In this document: piece after piece, positions 44,460 to 57,739 of the stretch
Layout: the number at the start of each line of letters is the position of its first letter
Numbering within the stretch: the stretch's first letter is position 1
Translations under genes and position numbers: made by a program
From: Aristolochia californica
Lineage: Eukaryota; Streptophyta; Magnoliopsida; Piperales; Aristolochiaceae
Assembly: GCA_029961685.1 (NCBI GenBank)
Contig: JARWKL010000003.1
Span: 10,486,459-10,550,458, forward strand
DNA length: 64,000 nt
Direction: 5' to 3'
Notes under the pieces: model-generated
The model's database searches: none
Told to the model about the DNA's origin: nothing
Seen by the model: the letters and a program-made list of their open reading frames with translations, nothing else

Positions 44460-47400
44460 TTCTGGAAGGTAAAGAGTGAGGTCATGCGTTCACGTCAGTA
44501 TGTATTACCATCCCTAATCCAACCCCTTAAAATACCATTAATTGTATTTATCAAATGATTATTGCTTCACTGTTCTTGAATGCTGGAGATCCTGTTCTTG
44601 AACTGTCTCAGCAAGAGACATAATTAGAACCTTGAACCTATTTGTTAGTTCGTGGTGGAACCCATCAAACAAACACTTCAAACCAAAGCGTAAAGGCTGC
44701 ATGATTACTTTCACTTGTTTCTCTCTCTTTTTCAAATTCTCCTTCGAAAAATGAAATATTTATAAAGCAAAACGGCGAAATACAATGAACAGTGATGTAT
44801 TAATCCACGGTATTGCCAGCAAAAGCTTCCAAAGCTTTCCCCGCCATGTCCTTTGCCTCCACAACCCTTGAGACGACAGCCGAAATTATGAGAATATCCA
44901 TGAATTTTGGGCGGCCGATCAAATATTCAGACATCCTATAATCATTTTACGTTCTTTCCTTTTCTTGTTCACATAAAGCGTTTTTTTGTAAAAGGCGTTT
45001 GAGATTATATCATTCTCTTCAAACCTTAAACAGTTTCAGTGTTGTGCTTAAATGAGCTTCCAAAACCTACTTAGTGACAGAGGATTTTGTTTAGCTGAAA
45101 TAGCTTTTTCTTGTCTGAGTTCCGGACACCCTAAATCGTCAGTTCGCTAATCTCTATTGCTAATGGTTCTTAAGGAACCGCCTGCTCTTGTACAGAAGCT
45201 AAAACCAGGCGTTACTGTAACTGGCATTTTTGGCAAAAAAAAAAAAAAAAAAAGAAAAGGAGGTGAAGTGGAAGAGACGATCAAGAATGGAAGGAAAGAA
45301 TAAAAAGTAATGATGTGAAATTGCGAGTTTAGCAAGAAAGGGAAAAAAAAAAAGAGTTTTTAAGGGCAAGGTGGAAATGATTCAGAGAAGGGCATGATGA
45401 ATCTGATATTATGGTGGCTGCCACCTCCATTATGATTACCCTCGAGACCTTCACGCGCCATAGCCTTCCCTTCCCATTCTCATTCTCATTCTGAAACAAA
45501 CCTTCGCTCTCTCTCTCTCACGCAATTTCACAAACACTTGGTTGGCGGATTCTTCTGGTCAACCAAAACCTCTTCGTCTTCCTGAATCTAATCTTTTGAT
45601 TAAAAGCCTCAAACCACATCAAAAGCACCGAAACCCCACTCATCACTTCTCAAAGCCTCCAACTAGTGAGCACCCTGTCCCCTAACTTCTCGACAGCTTC
45701 ACCCTTCCTTGGCCCTACCCTCTCTTTTTCACCTCCCCCTTCATTGACACTTGCATCCCTAGGCGGCTTCCACGTGGTTTAGCCGCCATTTCCCCCCACA
45801 CATCGAGGATGGTGTCGATGTGAACTTTGGCAAATCCACTTTGCACGCGTGCAGACATGCCCAAACTGCACTCAAATGTGACAACCCATACGTATAAAAT
45901 TTATCTAATGTCCCGGTCATACTAGCCGTGGTACCACCACCACCGCTACCAAATCTTATGTCACGTATAGCCTTCATGATATCTGATGGCTGACAAGCAT
46001 GATTGATCATGTGCATGCATATCTCACAGCATCGGCTCCCGACCAAATCCTCCTCGTTCCTCGAGCGAGTCCTTAAGAAGAGGAGACCATGGCTCTCGGG
46101 GTCCATGCAAGCATATCTCCACATGTGTGACTCACCATCAAGATCTCCCTCATCATGCCCCTCACCCCTCTTACGTGGCTATGCATCATCATCCCACATG
46201 TGCTCCCCATTATGCGCCAAGTAGAACCAGACCGGGTCGGTTTTTTATTACCCAATGACGGCCCAAGCCGCACTCGTCTTCTCCGTGCTCTACTGTGTTT
46301 AATTTGGCATTGCATGAGCAAGTGCGAGTGGACGCGAGGGAGGCAAAAGGGTACAGAGAGAGGATTGTAAATGGGGCCAATGGAGCACTTCGCAAGTTTC
46401 TAGAGATTCATGTGGAGGTCTCAAGAATCAAGATTGATTCATAGCTTTTCGATCGATGGAGTTGATCTTGTCAGGCATGAGGTGTCCAAACATGGAGGCC
46501 ATCATGTTCCCTCTATTCCAAACTGGTGTCTCATAAAGCAGGGATTAGTTTATAAGCAACTTTCCACTCCCCCGACTCTACTCATTAGACAGCCTTTTGT
46601 GTTGCAGACGCGGTGGGCAGAGAAGAATCACTGCTACAGGCTTAACCAGAGAGACAGAGAGATCGATTTGCTTGCTTACTCACTTGCTTCATTCATTCAT
46701 TCATTCCTTGCACATACTTATTCCAATGAGAGAACTGAACTGAGGACCGAAGAGTGATTAGGCTTTTTTCTCAAAAGAATGTTGGTGCCGACAGCTCCCA
46801 ACTTCCCCTTCTTTTTCTTTGTTTTTTTACGTGCTTAATACACGTTACACCTTAACTGCAAATCATAACCTAAAGAATAAAGTTGAATCTTACTTCTCTC
46901 CTACACAGACAGAAAAAGGGGGAGCACCAGCTTTCGTGATTGCATTACACACCACTACTTGGAAGCCGACGATAGGCCACTAATTTATTCGGATTATTCG
47001 CTTCTATCCATTCTGGGTCAGAATTTGACTTCCTTTTCGAGAACTCTCCTTGTTCCTTCAAAAGTGATCTGGGATTTCCAGTGGCATGGAGGCCAAGAAA
47101 TTCTATCGCAGGGCCAGAGTGTGCGGATCCATTGATGCCAACCAGAAGACAGGATCCGTTTTCCTTGAAGTCCACAATCGTTCCTTTCAACTTTCAAAGG
47201 GGGAGGGGGGGAAGGAGGCCTCCACTGATGCCCAGAAAACGGAGCAAGCAGACAAAGCATGATCCTAGGTAGACTGGATCCCCGGTCGTCTACACAGTGA
47301 ACTCTCTTCGCCACTAAATCATGCCGACGTGCTTCTTCAATTATTCTCGTCAATTACTCTGCCTACCCCAAGCCATTTTGTTTTCCCTGTAACCAGAAAG

Positions 47401-48085
47401 CATCATTGAAAAACCTTTACTTCTTCTCTCTCCCTGTATCTGGGGCCTATGTCTCTGTCTACCCCCATGCATATTCATACTTAGAATCTACTTGTTTGGA
47501 GGTTTCCTGATCTCAGCCTTATGAATATTGGTTGAAGAACCGAACATTTAGAGCAGCACACTTGAGTACTGGAATTACTTCAATTTCTTACCAAATTAGA
47601 TTTGGAGGAGAGTTGCTCCACTGTTTCTTGGCCTTTTGCCAAGTGTTTAGTGAGAAGATTTTTGGCTTCCTAATGTTTCGTGCTCAAGGCCAAAGGAAAG
47701 CGAAAGTCAAAGAGGCTTTTTCACCTTCATTAGCTCTGCTAAATAAGTGACATCAACTTGATTCGGTTGGCCTTTTTTTTTTTTTTTATCTTACGGTTTC
47801 AATAGGGTCAAGCCAAATCAAGGATGGCCCTAGGCGACTCATTGATTGCAACTTCAGTGTTTTCTAATATTGATTTCTCTTTGTAAAAAAATCTGATTGA
47901 AATTTTTTTTTTCTTATGCTACAAAGGTTGACAATTTTTTAATATGTATTTTTCTATTTAAAGGTCATTTCTTAAATGTGAAAACCATCAATTATTAATG
48001 TTTTTTTTTGTTGCTCGCCAACTTTGTTAGTGCCCAACCTTCACTTCTTCATATGTCAATTTCTATTTATATACAAATTCAAGTG
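44460..48085. other. Unassigned low-copy-looking region
   Basis: No recognisable gene or transposon. It includes a poly(A) run (45233-45254), CT-rich stretches near 45480-45525, and a minus-strand open stretch of 121 codons at 45759-46124 whose frame continues upstream through a stop. The translation (…RCCEICMHMINHACQPSDIMK…) is not one I recognise. Composition is closer to genic DNA than to the transposons, so part of a gene or long untranslated sequence may be here. Confidence 0.4.
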
Positions 48086-48090
48086 AAAAA

Positions 48091-48308
48091 TATAAGAATG
48101 TAAAAATCATTTTAATTATTTAATTATTTTATTATTTCATTATTATGTAATGTTACCATTTTACCCCTCTATTGTATAAAGTCCCTGTTGTAACTTGTAA
48201 ATAGTGTATAATCATTAACATCATTTTTATTTTTTCGTTTCCTCTTCTCGGCTATGCCTCCCCGACGAGCAGAGCTCAACGACTCTCTCTTGATCTAAGG
48301 TTCTAATA
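48091..48308 (+). repeat. 5' LTR of copia element 6
   Basis: 218 bp. It contains TGTAACTTGTAAATAGTGTA and CGAGCAGAGCTCAACG. It differs from the 3' LTR at roughly a dozen positions plus one 7-base insertion. Confidence 0.9.
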
Positions 48309-48323
48309 TGGTATCAGAGCAGG
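48309..48323 (+). promoter_or_regulatory. tRNA-Met primer binding site of copia element 6
   Basis: TGGTATCAGAGCAGG follows the LTR with no gap. Confidence 0.85.
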
Positions 48324-49088
48324 AGGAGAAACCTCCGCTCTGATTCTTTCATTGTCGGTGCAAAGTGTGCTCTTTTTCGACGACGGGCGCCTCTCCATCT
48401 CTCTCGCCTTTTTTCGGCAATTATTTTCGATGATTTTTCCCGGCGCCATCTGGGTCGATTTCGGAAGTCCTTGAAGCTCTCATTGGTTTCTCACTCCGTT
48501 GAGGTTCCGTTGGCAAAGAGATTAGACTTCGTTCACCCCTCTTTCATTTTCTTTTCCATTCTGTTGGGGTTCCATTCGCCAAGAGGCTGGATTTCTGGTT
48601 TTTTATTGTTGGTCGAGGTTGGTGATTTTGGGCGCCGATTTTGGGCATTCTCTTTGAAGTAATACCAGATCTCTGGATTTTGTTGTTGGTCGAGAGGTTA
48701 ACGACTTTGGGAACCGATTTTGGGTATTCTCTTTGAAGTCTCAAGGGTAGTGAAGCTTCTCGAGGCCGGTGGGTTTGTAGTCTTTTGAGTTCAGTTACGT
48801 TATAGAAGGGCATTTCTGGTTGTTTGAAATTATTTCCGGCGAAGTAGGCGAGTTACTGGTTTCTGGTTTCGTAAGTGACTGTGAAAGACTGAAGGATTCT
48901 GAGGTTACGTAAACAGATTTGATTTTTTTTGGGAGAAATTTGGTGGAGGATCTGGTGGAGAAATTTTTTTTTTGACGTTGCATTGGTGGTCAGATTAGAT
49001 CAGTTCCCCCCCTTTTTCCAAATTCAGTTCCTTTCTGGTGTTCGTATCTTACTGGAAATCTCACTTGTTGGTTATTCATCACTCATCG

Positions 49089-52000
49089 ATGGGTGCTTCT
49101 GATTCTGGTCTTCGTACCAGTTCGACTCGTTCCATTTTTTAAGAACCATCGAATCCCTATTATATTCACCATTCAGATAGCCCCGGGCAAGTTCTTGTCT
49201 CGCAACTGCTTATCGGTGAAAATTACATCAGTTGGAGTCGTGCGATGTTGATCGCTTTATCCGTGAAGAACAAAGTGGGATTTGTCGATGGTTCCATCCC
49301 TGAACCTCAAAGTGTTGATCCTATTTTGCTCAACTCCTGGACCCGAAATAATAATATGTTCATCTCTTGGATCTTAAATTCGGTTTCGAAAGAAATTTCT
49401 ATGAGTGTTATTTTTGTTGCTTCTGCCCGAGAGATTTGGCTCGACCTTCGGGATCGTTTTCAACAGCGAAACGGCCCTCGCATTTTTTCAGCTTAAACGA
49501 GAATTGATGAACTTGCGTCAAGACAAGGATTCCGTTACCACTTATTTCACCAAGCTGAAGAATATTTGGGAAGAACTGAGTAATTACCGTCCTAATTGCT
49601 CTTGTGGAAAATGCTCTTGTAGTGGCGTTAAAAATCTTACTGATTACCATCATATGGAGTATATCATGTCATTCTTAATGGGCCTTGATGATTCTTTCTC
49701 CCAAGTTCGTGGTCAGTTGCTCCTCATGGATCTGATGCCCCCTATTAATCGTGTTTTTTCTCTGGTTGTCCAAGAGGAACAGCAAAGGACGACTACTCAT
49801 GCCTTTGGTTCGAACACTCCCACTGACACAATGGCATTTGCCGTTAAATCTGGGAAGATAGAAGTTATTAAACCTGACTCACAAAGCTCTCAGAAATTTC
49901 ATTCAAAATATAGTGCTCCCCTGAATCCGAATTATAGTGCTTCCCGGAATCAGAATTATAGTGGTCCCCGGAATTAGAACAAGGACAAGTATTATTGTAC
50001 TCATTGCAAGAATGTTGGCCATAATATAGCTCGTTGCTATAAGCTCCATGGCTATCCATCTGGCTCTACTTCCAAAACCAACCTCAATTCTCATGTTGCT
50101 GTTCATCAAGTTTCTATTGCTGATGATAGCCAAGGTTCTACTTTTGTTGGGAGTTTTGTTCAGAATCTGGACTCACATCAATATCAGCAGCTCATGTCAA
50201 TTCTTTCTACACACTTGAGTAGCTCCGCAAAGGTTACCACTGCTCCGAAATCTTCTACATCCAACTGCTTTACAAGTATTTGTTTTTCTGTGTCTTTAAA
50301 TCCTCTAATTTCTTCACCTCAATTCTAGATTGTAGACTCAGGAGCTACTCGACATATTTGCTCTCAAGCTCATGTTTTTGTTTCCTTGTATGTTGTCCCT
50401 CACACTATAGTTACTTTGCCCAATAATTCTAAAATTTTGGTCCATTTTGCTGGTGATGTTAAACTGCATTCTCACCTTGTGCTAAAAGACGTATTGTTTG
50501 TCCCTCAATTCAAATTCAACTTGTTCTCTGTTAGTGCTTTAATTACTAACTCTGGCCTTACAGTAAGTTTCCTTCCTGATTGTTTTGTTATCAAGGATCT
50601 ATCCACCTAGAGGACGATTGGCAAGGGTGACAAAGTCCAAGATCTCTACGTCCTCCGTGCTCAAAGTTTGAATTCTGTTTCTCATACTTTTGTTAACAAT
50701 GTTTCTGTCCATGTTTGGCATAATAGGCTAAGACACATTTCTTTCAAGAGACTTGATTCCTTGAAAGATCAATTGAACTGTGATGTAACTAGATTACATA
50801 AATCAGATCCTTGTTATATTTGTCCTCTTGCTAAACAACGTAGGTTATCTTTTGAATCCCATAATCATTTATCAAAATTTCCTTTTGATCTTGTGCACTG
50901 TGATATTTGGGGAACATATCAAACTGTTTCTTATACTAGTCATCATTTTTTCTTAACTCTTGTTGATGATTTTACTAGATTTACTTGGATTTATCTATTG
51001 AAGACTAAATCTGATGTTGTTTCTATGATACCGAAGTTTTTTAATATGTTTTTTACACAGTTTAATGCCAAAATCAAGGTTTTTCGATTTGATAATGCAC
51101 CTGAGTTATCTTTTGTTGACTTTTTTCAAGATCAAGGAGTTTACAACAGTTTTCCTGTGTTGAAAGGCCTCAGCAAAACTCAATTGTTGAAAGAAAACAT
51201 CAACACCTTTTGAATGTGGCTCGGTCATTGTTTTTTCAATCCCACATTTCAGTCTCTTTTTGGACAGAGTGTATTCTTACTACGACTTTCTTGATTAATA
51301 GAACTCCTTCTCCTCTCTTGCGACACAACACACGCTTTCATTTGCTCTACAACACACCTCCTAATTATTCCCTTTTTCAAGTCTTTGGCTGCTTAGCTTT
51401 TGTTTCCACCTTAGCTCCTCATCGCACCATGTTCCACCCTCGTGCTCGGGTTTGTGTGTTTCTTGGTTATCTAGCTGGTGTGAAAGGTTTCTCTTTCAAG
51501 AGATGTCGTGTTCCATAAAAACGTTTTCCCTTTTCATACTATTACAGGTTCAGATCAAGTTACTGATCCCTTTCCTGATTTGGTTCTGCCCCACTCCTCC
51601 ATCCAAGCTCATCCTCTTCCCGACCTTGATTCTTCACCTATTCATGATTCACCAGTTATTTCTGATGTTCCAGTTGACGATCTTCCCACGCTTGTTCGTT
51701 CTTCATCTGCTAGTGCTATTCTTCGACAATCTACTAGGAAGACTCATCCACCTCATTACTTGCAGGATTATCACTGCAATTTACTTGCTAGTTTTCCTCC
51801 ATCTGCTTCACCTTCTCCGTCTTATCCAATCTCTAACTCCATTTCTTACCATGCCCTTTCTACTTCGTACAGACATTTTGCGCTCAGTCTATCTTCTCAG
51901 GTTGAACCTCAATACTATCACCAAGCAGTGAAGTGTCCTAAATGAAGGTTGGCTATGCGTGACGAGTTGGAAGCTCTGGAAGCAAACAACACCTGGACCG

Positions 52001-53493
52001 TCACTTCTTTGCCACCTGATAAACATACCATGGGGTGCAAATGGGTTTATAAAATCAAGCTCAAATCCGATGGTTCTCTTGAGCGATATAAGGCTCGTTT
52101 GGTAGCTAAAGGTTATACCTAACAAGAGGGTTTGGATTTTGTTGACACTTTTTCTACAGTGGCCAAATTAGTTACTGTGAAGGTTCTTCTTGCTCTTGTT
52201 GCCTCCCATAGTTGGCATCTATCTCAGCTTGATGTCAACAACGCCTTTTTAAACGGTGATCTTTTTGAAGAAATCTATATGGATCTCCCTCTTTGATACC
52301 TTTGATAGGGGGAGTCCTCTTCCTCTAACAACAAACTAGTTTGCAAGCTTCACAAGTCCCTTTATGGTCTCAAACAGGCTTCGCAGCAATGGTATTCCAA
52401 ATTTTCTCAAGTTTTAATCACTTTTGGTTTTCTTCAATCGAAATCCGATTACTCTCTTTTCACAAAAGGTCATGGATCCTCCTTTGTTGCACTATTAGTT
52501 TATGTAGATGATATCATCCTTACTGGTCCTTCATCTCATGCTATTACTGAGCTCAAACAGTTTTTGCATACTTAGTTTAAGCTAAAGGATCTTGGTAGTC
52601 TCAAGCACTTCCATAGTCTTGAGATTGCTCAGTCCAAGCAAGGTATAATGCTTTCTCAATGCCATTACACCGTACAATTACTTGAAGATACAGGTTACTT
52701 GGCTTGTAAACCAACTTCTGTTTCAATGGATCCAAAGCTTCGTTTAAATGTCACTGAAGATGACCTACTTCCTGATATAACCCATTATAGGTGGCTTGTT
52801 GGAAAACTTCTTTACCTCACTTTCTCTCGCCTCGATATTACTATTGTCGTTCACAAGCTCACTCAATTCGTGGTTCAACCCTGTCTTCCTCATCTCAAGG
52901 TCGTGCATCACCTGCTTCGTTATCTCAAGAACAGTCCTGGTCAAAGGTTGTTGTTTTCCTCTACTTCTTCCTTGTAGATGAGAGCTTACTCTAATGTTTG
53001 TGCTCCAGTTCGTTTGAAGGCTTTTTCTGATGCTAATTGGGGATCATGTCTTGATTCTCGCCGATCTACTACAGGTTTCTGCATTTTTATTGGTGATTAT
53101 TTAGTCTCTTGGAAGGCCAAAAAGCAGACCACCGTCTCTCGCTCCTCCGCCAAGGCTGAATGTAGAGCTTTTTTTTCTACTGCCAGTGAACTTATTTGGT
53201 TATAGCAACTTCTTCAAGAATTTCAAGTCAAGGTTGAATCTCCTGCGCTGCTATATTGCGACAATCAAGTTGCGATACATATTGCTTCTAACCCCACATT
53301 TCATGAGCGTACAAAACATATTGAGATAGATTGTCATTTTTTTCGTGAACGAGTTACTTCGGGAGTCCTCCAGTTACTTCCCATTCGCTCTCAGTACCAG
53401 TTAGCCGACATGTTTACTAAACCTCTTCATTCTACTCACCTTTTTTCTTTGTTGTCCAAGATGGTTGTCATGGACATTTACAAGCCACCTTGA
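49089..53493 (+). pseudogene. Copia element 6 gag-pol, inactivated
   Basis: gag starts MGASDSGLRTSSTRSIF then stops. It continues with YYIHHSDSPGQVLVSQLLIG and NYISWSRAMLIALSVKNK, and after a frameshift LKNIWEELSNYRPNCSCGKC. A zinc knuckle (CTHCKNVGHNIARC, near 49996) and protease (IVDSGATRHIC, 50328) follow. Integrase (VWHNRLRHIS, HCDIWG, LVDDFTRFTWIYLL, RFDNAPEL) frameshifts at the third acidic residue near 51190. Reverse transcriptase ([23 protein letters not shown]) and RNase H (SDANWGSCLDSRRSTTGFC, ERTKHIEIDCHFF) end at the stop at 53491. In-frame stops include 49975, 50608, 52122 and 52294. Confidence 0.92.
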
Positions 53494-53500
53494 GGGGGAG

Positions 53501-53711
53501 TATTAGAATGTAAATATCATTCTAATTATTTTATTATTTCATTATTATGTAATGTTACCGTTTTACCCTTCTATTGTATAAAGTCCCTGTTGTAACTTGT
53601 AAACAGTGTATAATCATAAACATCATTTTCAATTTTTTCGTTTCCTCTTCACGGTTGTGCCTCCCCAACGAGCAGAGCTCAACGGCTCTCTCTTGATCTA
53701 AGGTTCTAATA
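53501..53711 (+). repeat. 3' LTR of copia element 6
   Basis: 211 bp, TATTAGAATGTAAATATC...GGTTCTAATA, directly after the purine tract. Confidence 0.92.
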
Positions 53712-54863
53712 AAAAATTATTTATTACAATAGAAACTAGACTCATAGAACTTTCCGTAGAGGGATAATTTTAATTAAGGTTGAAGATAAAAAAAAAAATT
53801 ATACTTAGAATTGTTTTCCTTTACTTTTGACTTTATGCTTATGTACCCTTAAGAAGGTCAAGGACTTATTTGTCTATGTATTTTTTTTTCTTGCTAATAA
53901 AGAAGAGGGGCGCTCTTCCATACCTTGATTGGAGAGAGTATCTTCTTCAAGGATTTTTTCTTACGGCTTTCAATCTTCATCTCTAACTCATTTCCACGTC
54001 TTTTTATCTCTTTCTCACTACAAAAATCAAATTTTGTTTGAAGAATTTTTTTTGACAAAATTCAAAAATTAGCCGATAGAACATCTCTTAGTGGAATTTT
54101 TATTTGAAAACTAACATCAACTATATCTTTCTGACAAAGGTTTTGTTCATGAAATAGACAAAACACCGACAAAGATTACGACAATTAGAAACAAAATTTT
54201 GGCCAAAAAAATTTTTTTGACTTTTTACTTAAATGTTTTTTGACGAAAATTTCTCAGTCATAAATTTTTTAATATTTCATTTAAATTGTATTTTATGGAG
54301 GTATTTAGAAATTAAAATATGCTTTTAAATTTTTTTGAATTTTATGACAAAAATTTCCGTCATAAAATAATATTTTAATTTATAAAAATTTAATGCAAAT
54401 TTTTTTCACTAATTATATTTTTTAATTTAAATAAAAAATTTTATGATACAAATTCCTATTTATAATTTTACTTACTATTGAAAATTTTCATCGATGATAA
54501 TATTTTTGAATTTTAAAAAAATATATAGTGAAAATTTAGGTGATAAAAATCTAGTTCAGTTTTTTAGTGACATGTCCAACTGAAAAATCTCCATTTCCAC
54601 CAAGAAGTTTCTTTTTCATTTTTTTAGGAAATATTCCATCTAAAAAATTAATTTTCTTATTGATTTTTATATTTTTTAATTTTTTTTGCTTAAAAATATA
54701 AGTTATTCTATACTTAATAAAAGCAATAACATAAACAAGAATCTAATGATAAATGTGAATGGAATAAAAAAATTAGTTCAACACAAAACATACATACAAA
54801 CAAATATTATTCGACAAAAATAAATACAATAAAAAAGACAAAAAAAATGTGCAATCTTGGAGA
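53712..54863. other. No gene seen; very AT-rich
   Basis: AT-rich, with several short inverted strings such as AAATTTTTG/CAAAAATTT around 54220-54420. CTTGGAGA at 54856-54863 is the left duplication of hAT copy C. Confidence 0.5.
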
Positions 54864-56564
54864 TAGGGGTGGCATTGAGCTGAGCCAGGCCCGAACCTGC
54901 CTATGTTCGAGCCGAGCTAGATTTAAATATTTTGAACTCGAGCTCGAGCCAAGCCCAGGCTCAAACCTAAAATTGCTATCGAGCTTAAGCCCAATAATTT
55001 TAATCGAGTTTGAGCCGAGCTTGAGCTTCAACATTCATTTAAAACTTTTCAAAAAATACATCTCTTGAGTTCGAGCTCCAACATACATTTAAAAAATTTC
55101 AAAAAATACATGTCAAATAAATTGTATATAAAACTATGCATACATTTTATATAAAATTGGGCATGACCTCTTAAAATTAGGCATAAGGGTGGCATCGAAT
55201 CCAACTGAGTCTGAACCTTGTTCGAGCCGAGCTTGATTTAAATATTTTAAACTCGAACTCGAGTCAACCCTAGCCTCGAGCCAAAAATTGTAATCGAGCT
55301 CAAGCCTAATAATTTTAACCGAGTTCGAGCTTAACCTACATTTAATACTCTACATAAAATATATGTCAAATAAATTATATATAAAATTATGCATTTAAAA
55401 AAGAATGATAGGGGAGGTTTGGGATTGAATCTCGATAATGGATTAGAATGCATAAATATTAATCTTTTTTACTCCAAATGTTGTCTAACTTATTTTATAA
55501 TTTTTGAATCTGGCCATAGATTTACTATGACCTCCTTAATGCCCCTGGTTGAAAATTTATATCCTAGGAAAAACTAGAAATATTTTTCCTATGATACATA
55601 TTTTCAAAAAAACGTTTAAATAAAATCCTATTACTATTAATGACTTACTAGACAATTACAAGAAATATTTTAAAAATTTCTTAGGAAAGTTAAATGGACC
55701 TCTCATTGCCTCTTCCAGGGAAATAAATAAAAATTAATAATCAATCTAATATATTACTATATTTATCGACAAATTTTTAATCAAATAAAATCTCAAACAC
55801 AAAATTGCTAAAGAAATTGCCTCATGCTAAAAGTATTACAGCATCAACTATTAAATATTTATTCAAAAAAATTTTATACATTTTTCTAGCCCATCTTGGC
55901 AAGAAAATCTTACTTAGAAAATGATATGATTTTTTTAATAAAAAATTTAAATGAGAAAAATATTTAAGAAAAACATTTAGCACTAATAGTCCCTAGAAAT
56001 GTATTTCTACTAAAATATAATTTCAATTTCTTCAAGAACCATGAGGAAGGGACAACAAGAATTTAAGAAAGAGTTTTTTTTATTTGCTTATGATCTCGCA
56101 CGTGCGAAATCGTCTTCGAAGATTCCTCCCCTTAACTTAGGTATCTCTGGTTTTCGTCGAGACGACGCAGAGGGAAGGGGGTTAGCGGGTGCTGGCTGTC
56201 ATCGGGGATGACGGTTGTGACAGAGGTGGCGGTGACAGAAATAGAGGCGAAGGTAGACGAGGGGAGGAAGAAATTGAACCGATGACGACAGAGGCGACCG
56301 ACAAGCAGTTGTAGACGGCAACAGAGGCGACGACAACAGCGGACGGGAGGGGCTCCCCCCCCCCCCCCCCCCCCCCCCCGACTCTTGTTTGCGTTAACAA
56401 GTCGGCTCGCGAGCTTTTGATCCGAACCATGGTTCGGTTGAGTTCGGCTCGTTAACACAAACGTGCCTTATATGGATCTTGAACGTTCAAAATCCATATA
56501 AATCGAGCCGAACCGAGCCGGAACCGAGCCACTTGCGAACTGGCTCGGTTCGATGTCACCCCTA
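54864..56564 (-). mobile_element. hAT-family non-autonomous element, copy C
   Basis: The left end TAGGGGTGGCATTGAGCTG and right end GGCTCGGTTCGATGTCACCCCTA are hAT-family termini. Flanks CTTGGAGA and CTTGGAGG match at 7 of 8. The order of parts is reversed relative to copy B. A second terminus (TAAGGGTGGCATCGAATCC) sits inside at about 55184-55203, so the element is composite. It contains the CACGTG palindrome (56096-56107), the GC-rich block (56150-56350) and a poly(C) tract (56355-56379). Confidence 0.82.
56355..56379. repeat. Poly(C) tract in hAT copy C
   Basis: About 25 uninterrupted C. At the corresponding place copies A and B have short C- or G-runs (CCCCCCCTCCCGC in A near 819-831), so it expanded from an existing run or is an assembly error. 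Confidence 0.85.
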
Positions 56565-57220
56565 CTTGGAGGGCCATGATGTGACAATGAGATGGATGGG
56601 TGTGACGATGTTACACTAATATCATATGTAGGAGGGAGGAGGGAGTGGCCACAAGTAACCATATAATGGATCATCTAACTCATTTGAGTCGGAAGCTAAC
56701 TAATAACAGACATCATATCTGGTAACTCTTGCTTCATATATACTAACTCCTACTTCATATTTACTCACTTTACATTCATCGTTTTCAAGTTTGTAGCTTG
56801 GCTAAAGTAATACTGTATGAACTTAGACTCTAGGATATGGGAAGATGGGTTGCACAAGGACCCATTACCAACTGATCACCAATCTTAACACCCAATATCT
56901 TGTTGGTTGTCCTGTCATAGTCCGATTCAACACGAGATGGTACAATCATCTCTTGTATGTCCTCTTATTAAAGTTGGACATAGAATTAATAATTTGTAAA
57001 ATAAGGGACATATTCTACACACATGTGCATATCTAAAACCCTCAAACACCCGTCCACTCGCTAGTATAGGGGGGTTAGTGCAAAATGAACTGGAAATGAA
57101 GTTCACGCGCATTACTCCATTCATTTGATTAGGCCGTTAGTGGTGAATGAGCGCCTCTTTATTTGAATCACGTAGGTAATCTTCTCATTCAAAAATTAGG
57201 GAATCTTGTTTCAGCCCGAT
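56565..57220. other. No gene seen
   Basis: Mixed-composition spacer between hAT copy C and the CT-rich block. No domain recognised. Confidence 0.5.
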
Positions 57221-57279
57221 TTTGCAAATCATTCACATGAAGTGTCGCACAGGACGCGTCGTTCCCACCCCCATCGAAT

Positions 57280-57665
57280 TTTTTTCCTCATTTTGCTTTG
57301 TTCAACCTCTCTCTCAGCCTTCCTCTCCTGACGATTTTTTTGGCCCGCTCTCTTCTTCCTCTCGTCTTCGCACTCCCTTCGGCTTCTTCTCCCTTCTCAT
57401 CGTCTTTGCATCTCTTCTCCCTTCATCGTCTTCTAATCCCCTCTCCCTATCTCTCTCAGCCTCCATCTCCATTCTCCCTCTCTTCTCACTCTCGGCCTCC
57501 CTCTTCCTTCTCTGTCTTGCTCTTCTCTTTTCTCCTAAAAATCCTCCTGATTTCTTTCGATTTAACCCATTTCAGTTTCGATTTCCTTTGATTTTTTACA
57601 TTTCTTCGATTCGGCTTCGATTTCCCCATTCAGCTTCGGTTTCCCCCAAATTTCAAAAGGTAAGC
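57280..57665 (+). other. CT-rich leader-like segment ending at a strong splice-donor-like site
   Basis: Long pyrimidine runs (TCTCTCTCAGCC, CTCCCTCTCTTC) lead into TTTCAAAAGGTAAGCCTAAAC, which fits a consensus 5' splice site. This resembles the 5' leader and first-intron start of a plant transcript, possibly of the DNA transposon whose remnant lies downstream. Serine-rich open frames here are by-products of the CT repeats. Confidence 0.35.
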
Positions 57666-57739
57666 CTAAACCCTAATTTTTTTAATTGATTTATTGTTTT
57701 ATTTGATTTAATTTTAATTTTTGTGCATAATTTGTATCG

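Larger units (their letters stand above)
48091..53711 (+). mobile_element. Ty1/copia element 6, full-length, TA...TA LTR ends
   Basis: LTRs at 48091-48308 and 53501-53711 begin TAT(A/T)AGAA and end TTCTAATA. In the 3' copy the ends form a perfect 8-bp inverted repeat TATTAGAA/TTCTAATA. AAAAA flanks both sides, a possible duplication, though uninformative by composition. The primer site TGGTATCAGAGCAGG starts at 48309 and the purine tract TGAGGGGGAG ends at 53500. All copia domains are present in order. It is the most complete retroelement in the window but has many stops and frameshifts. Confidence 0.93.

Noticed and set aside
46945..47353. Overlapping minus-strand frames, one ending NNPNKLVAYRRLPSSGV, looked like a possible secreted-peptide precursor.
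   Set aside because: No signal peptide, no match to CLE, CEP, RGF, IDA or PSK motifs, and no support for an exon structure.
57222..57689. 155-codon serine/leucine-rich frame.
   Set aside because: It is a by-product of CT-rich low-complexity DNA with no domain and runs into a splice-donor-like site.
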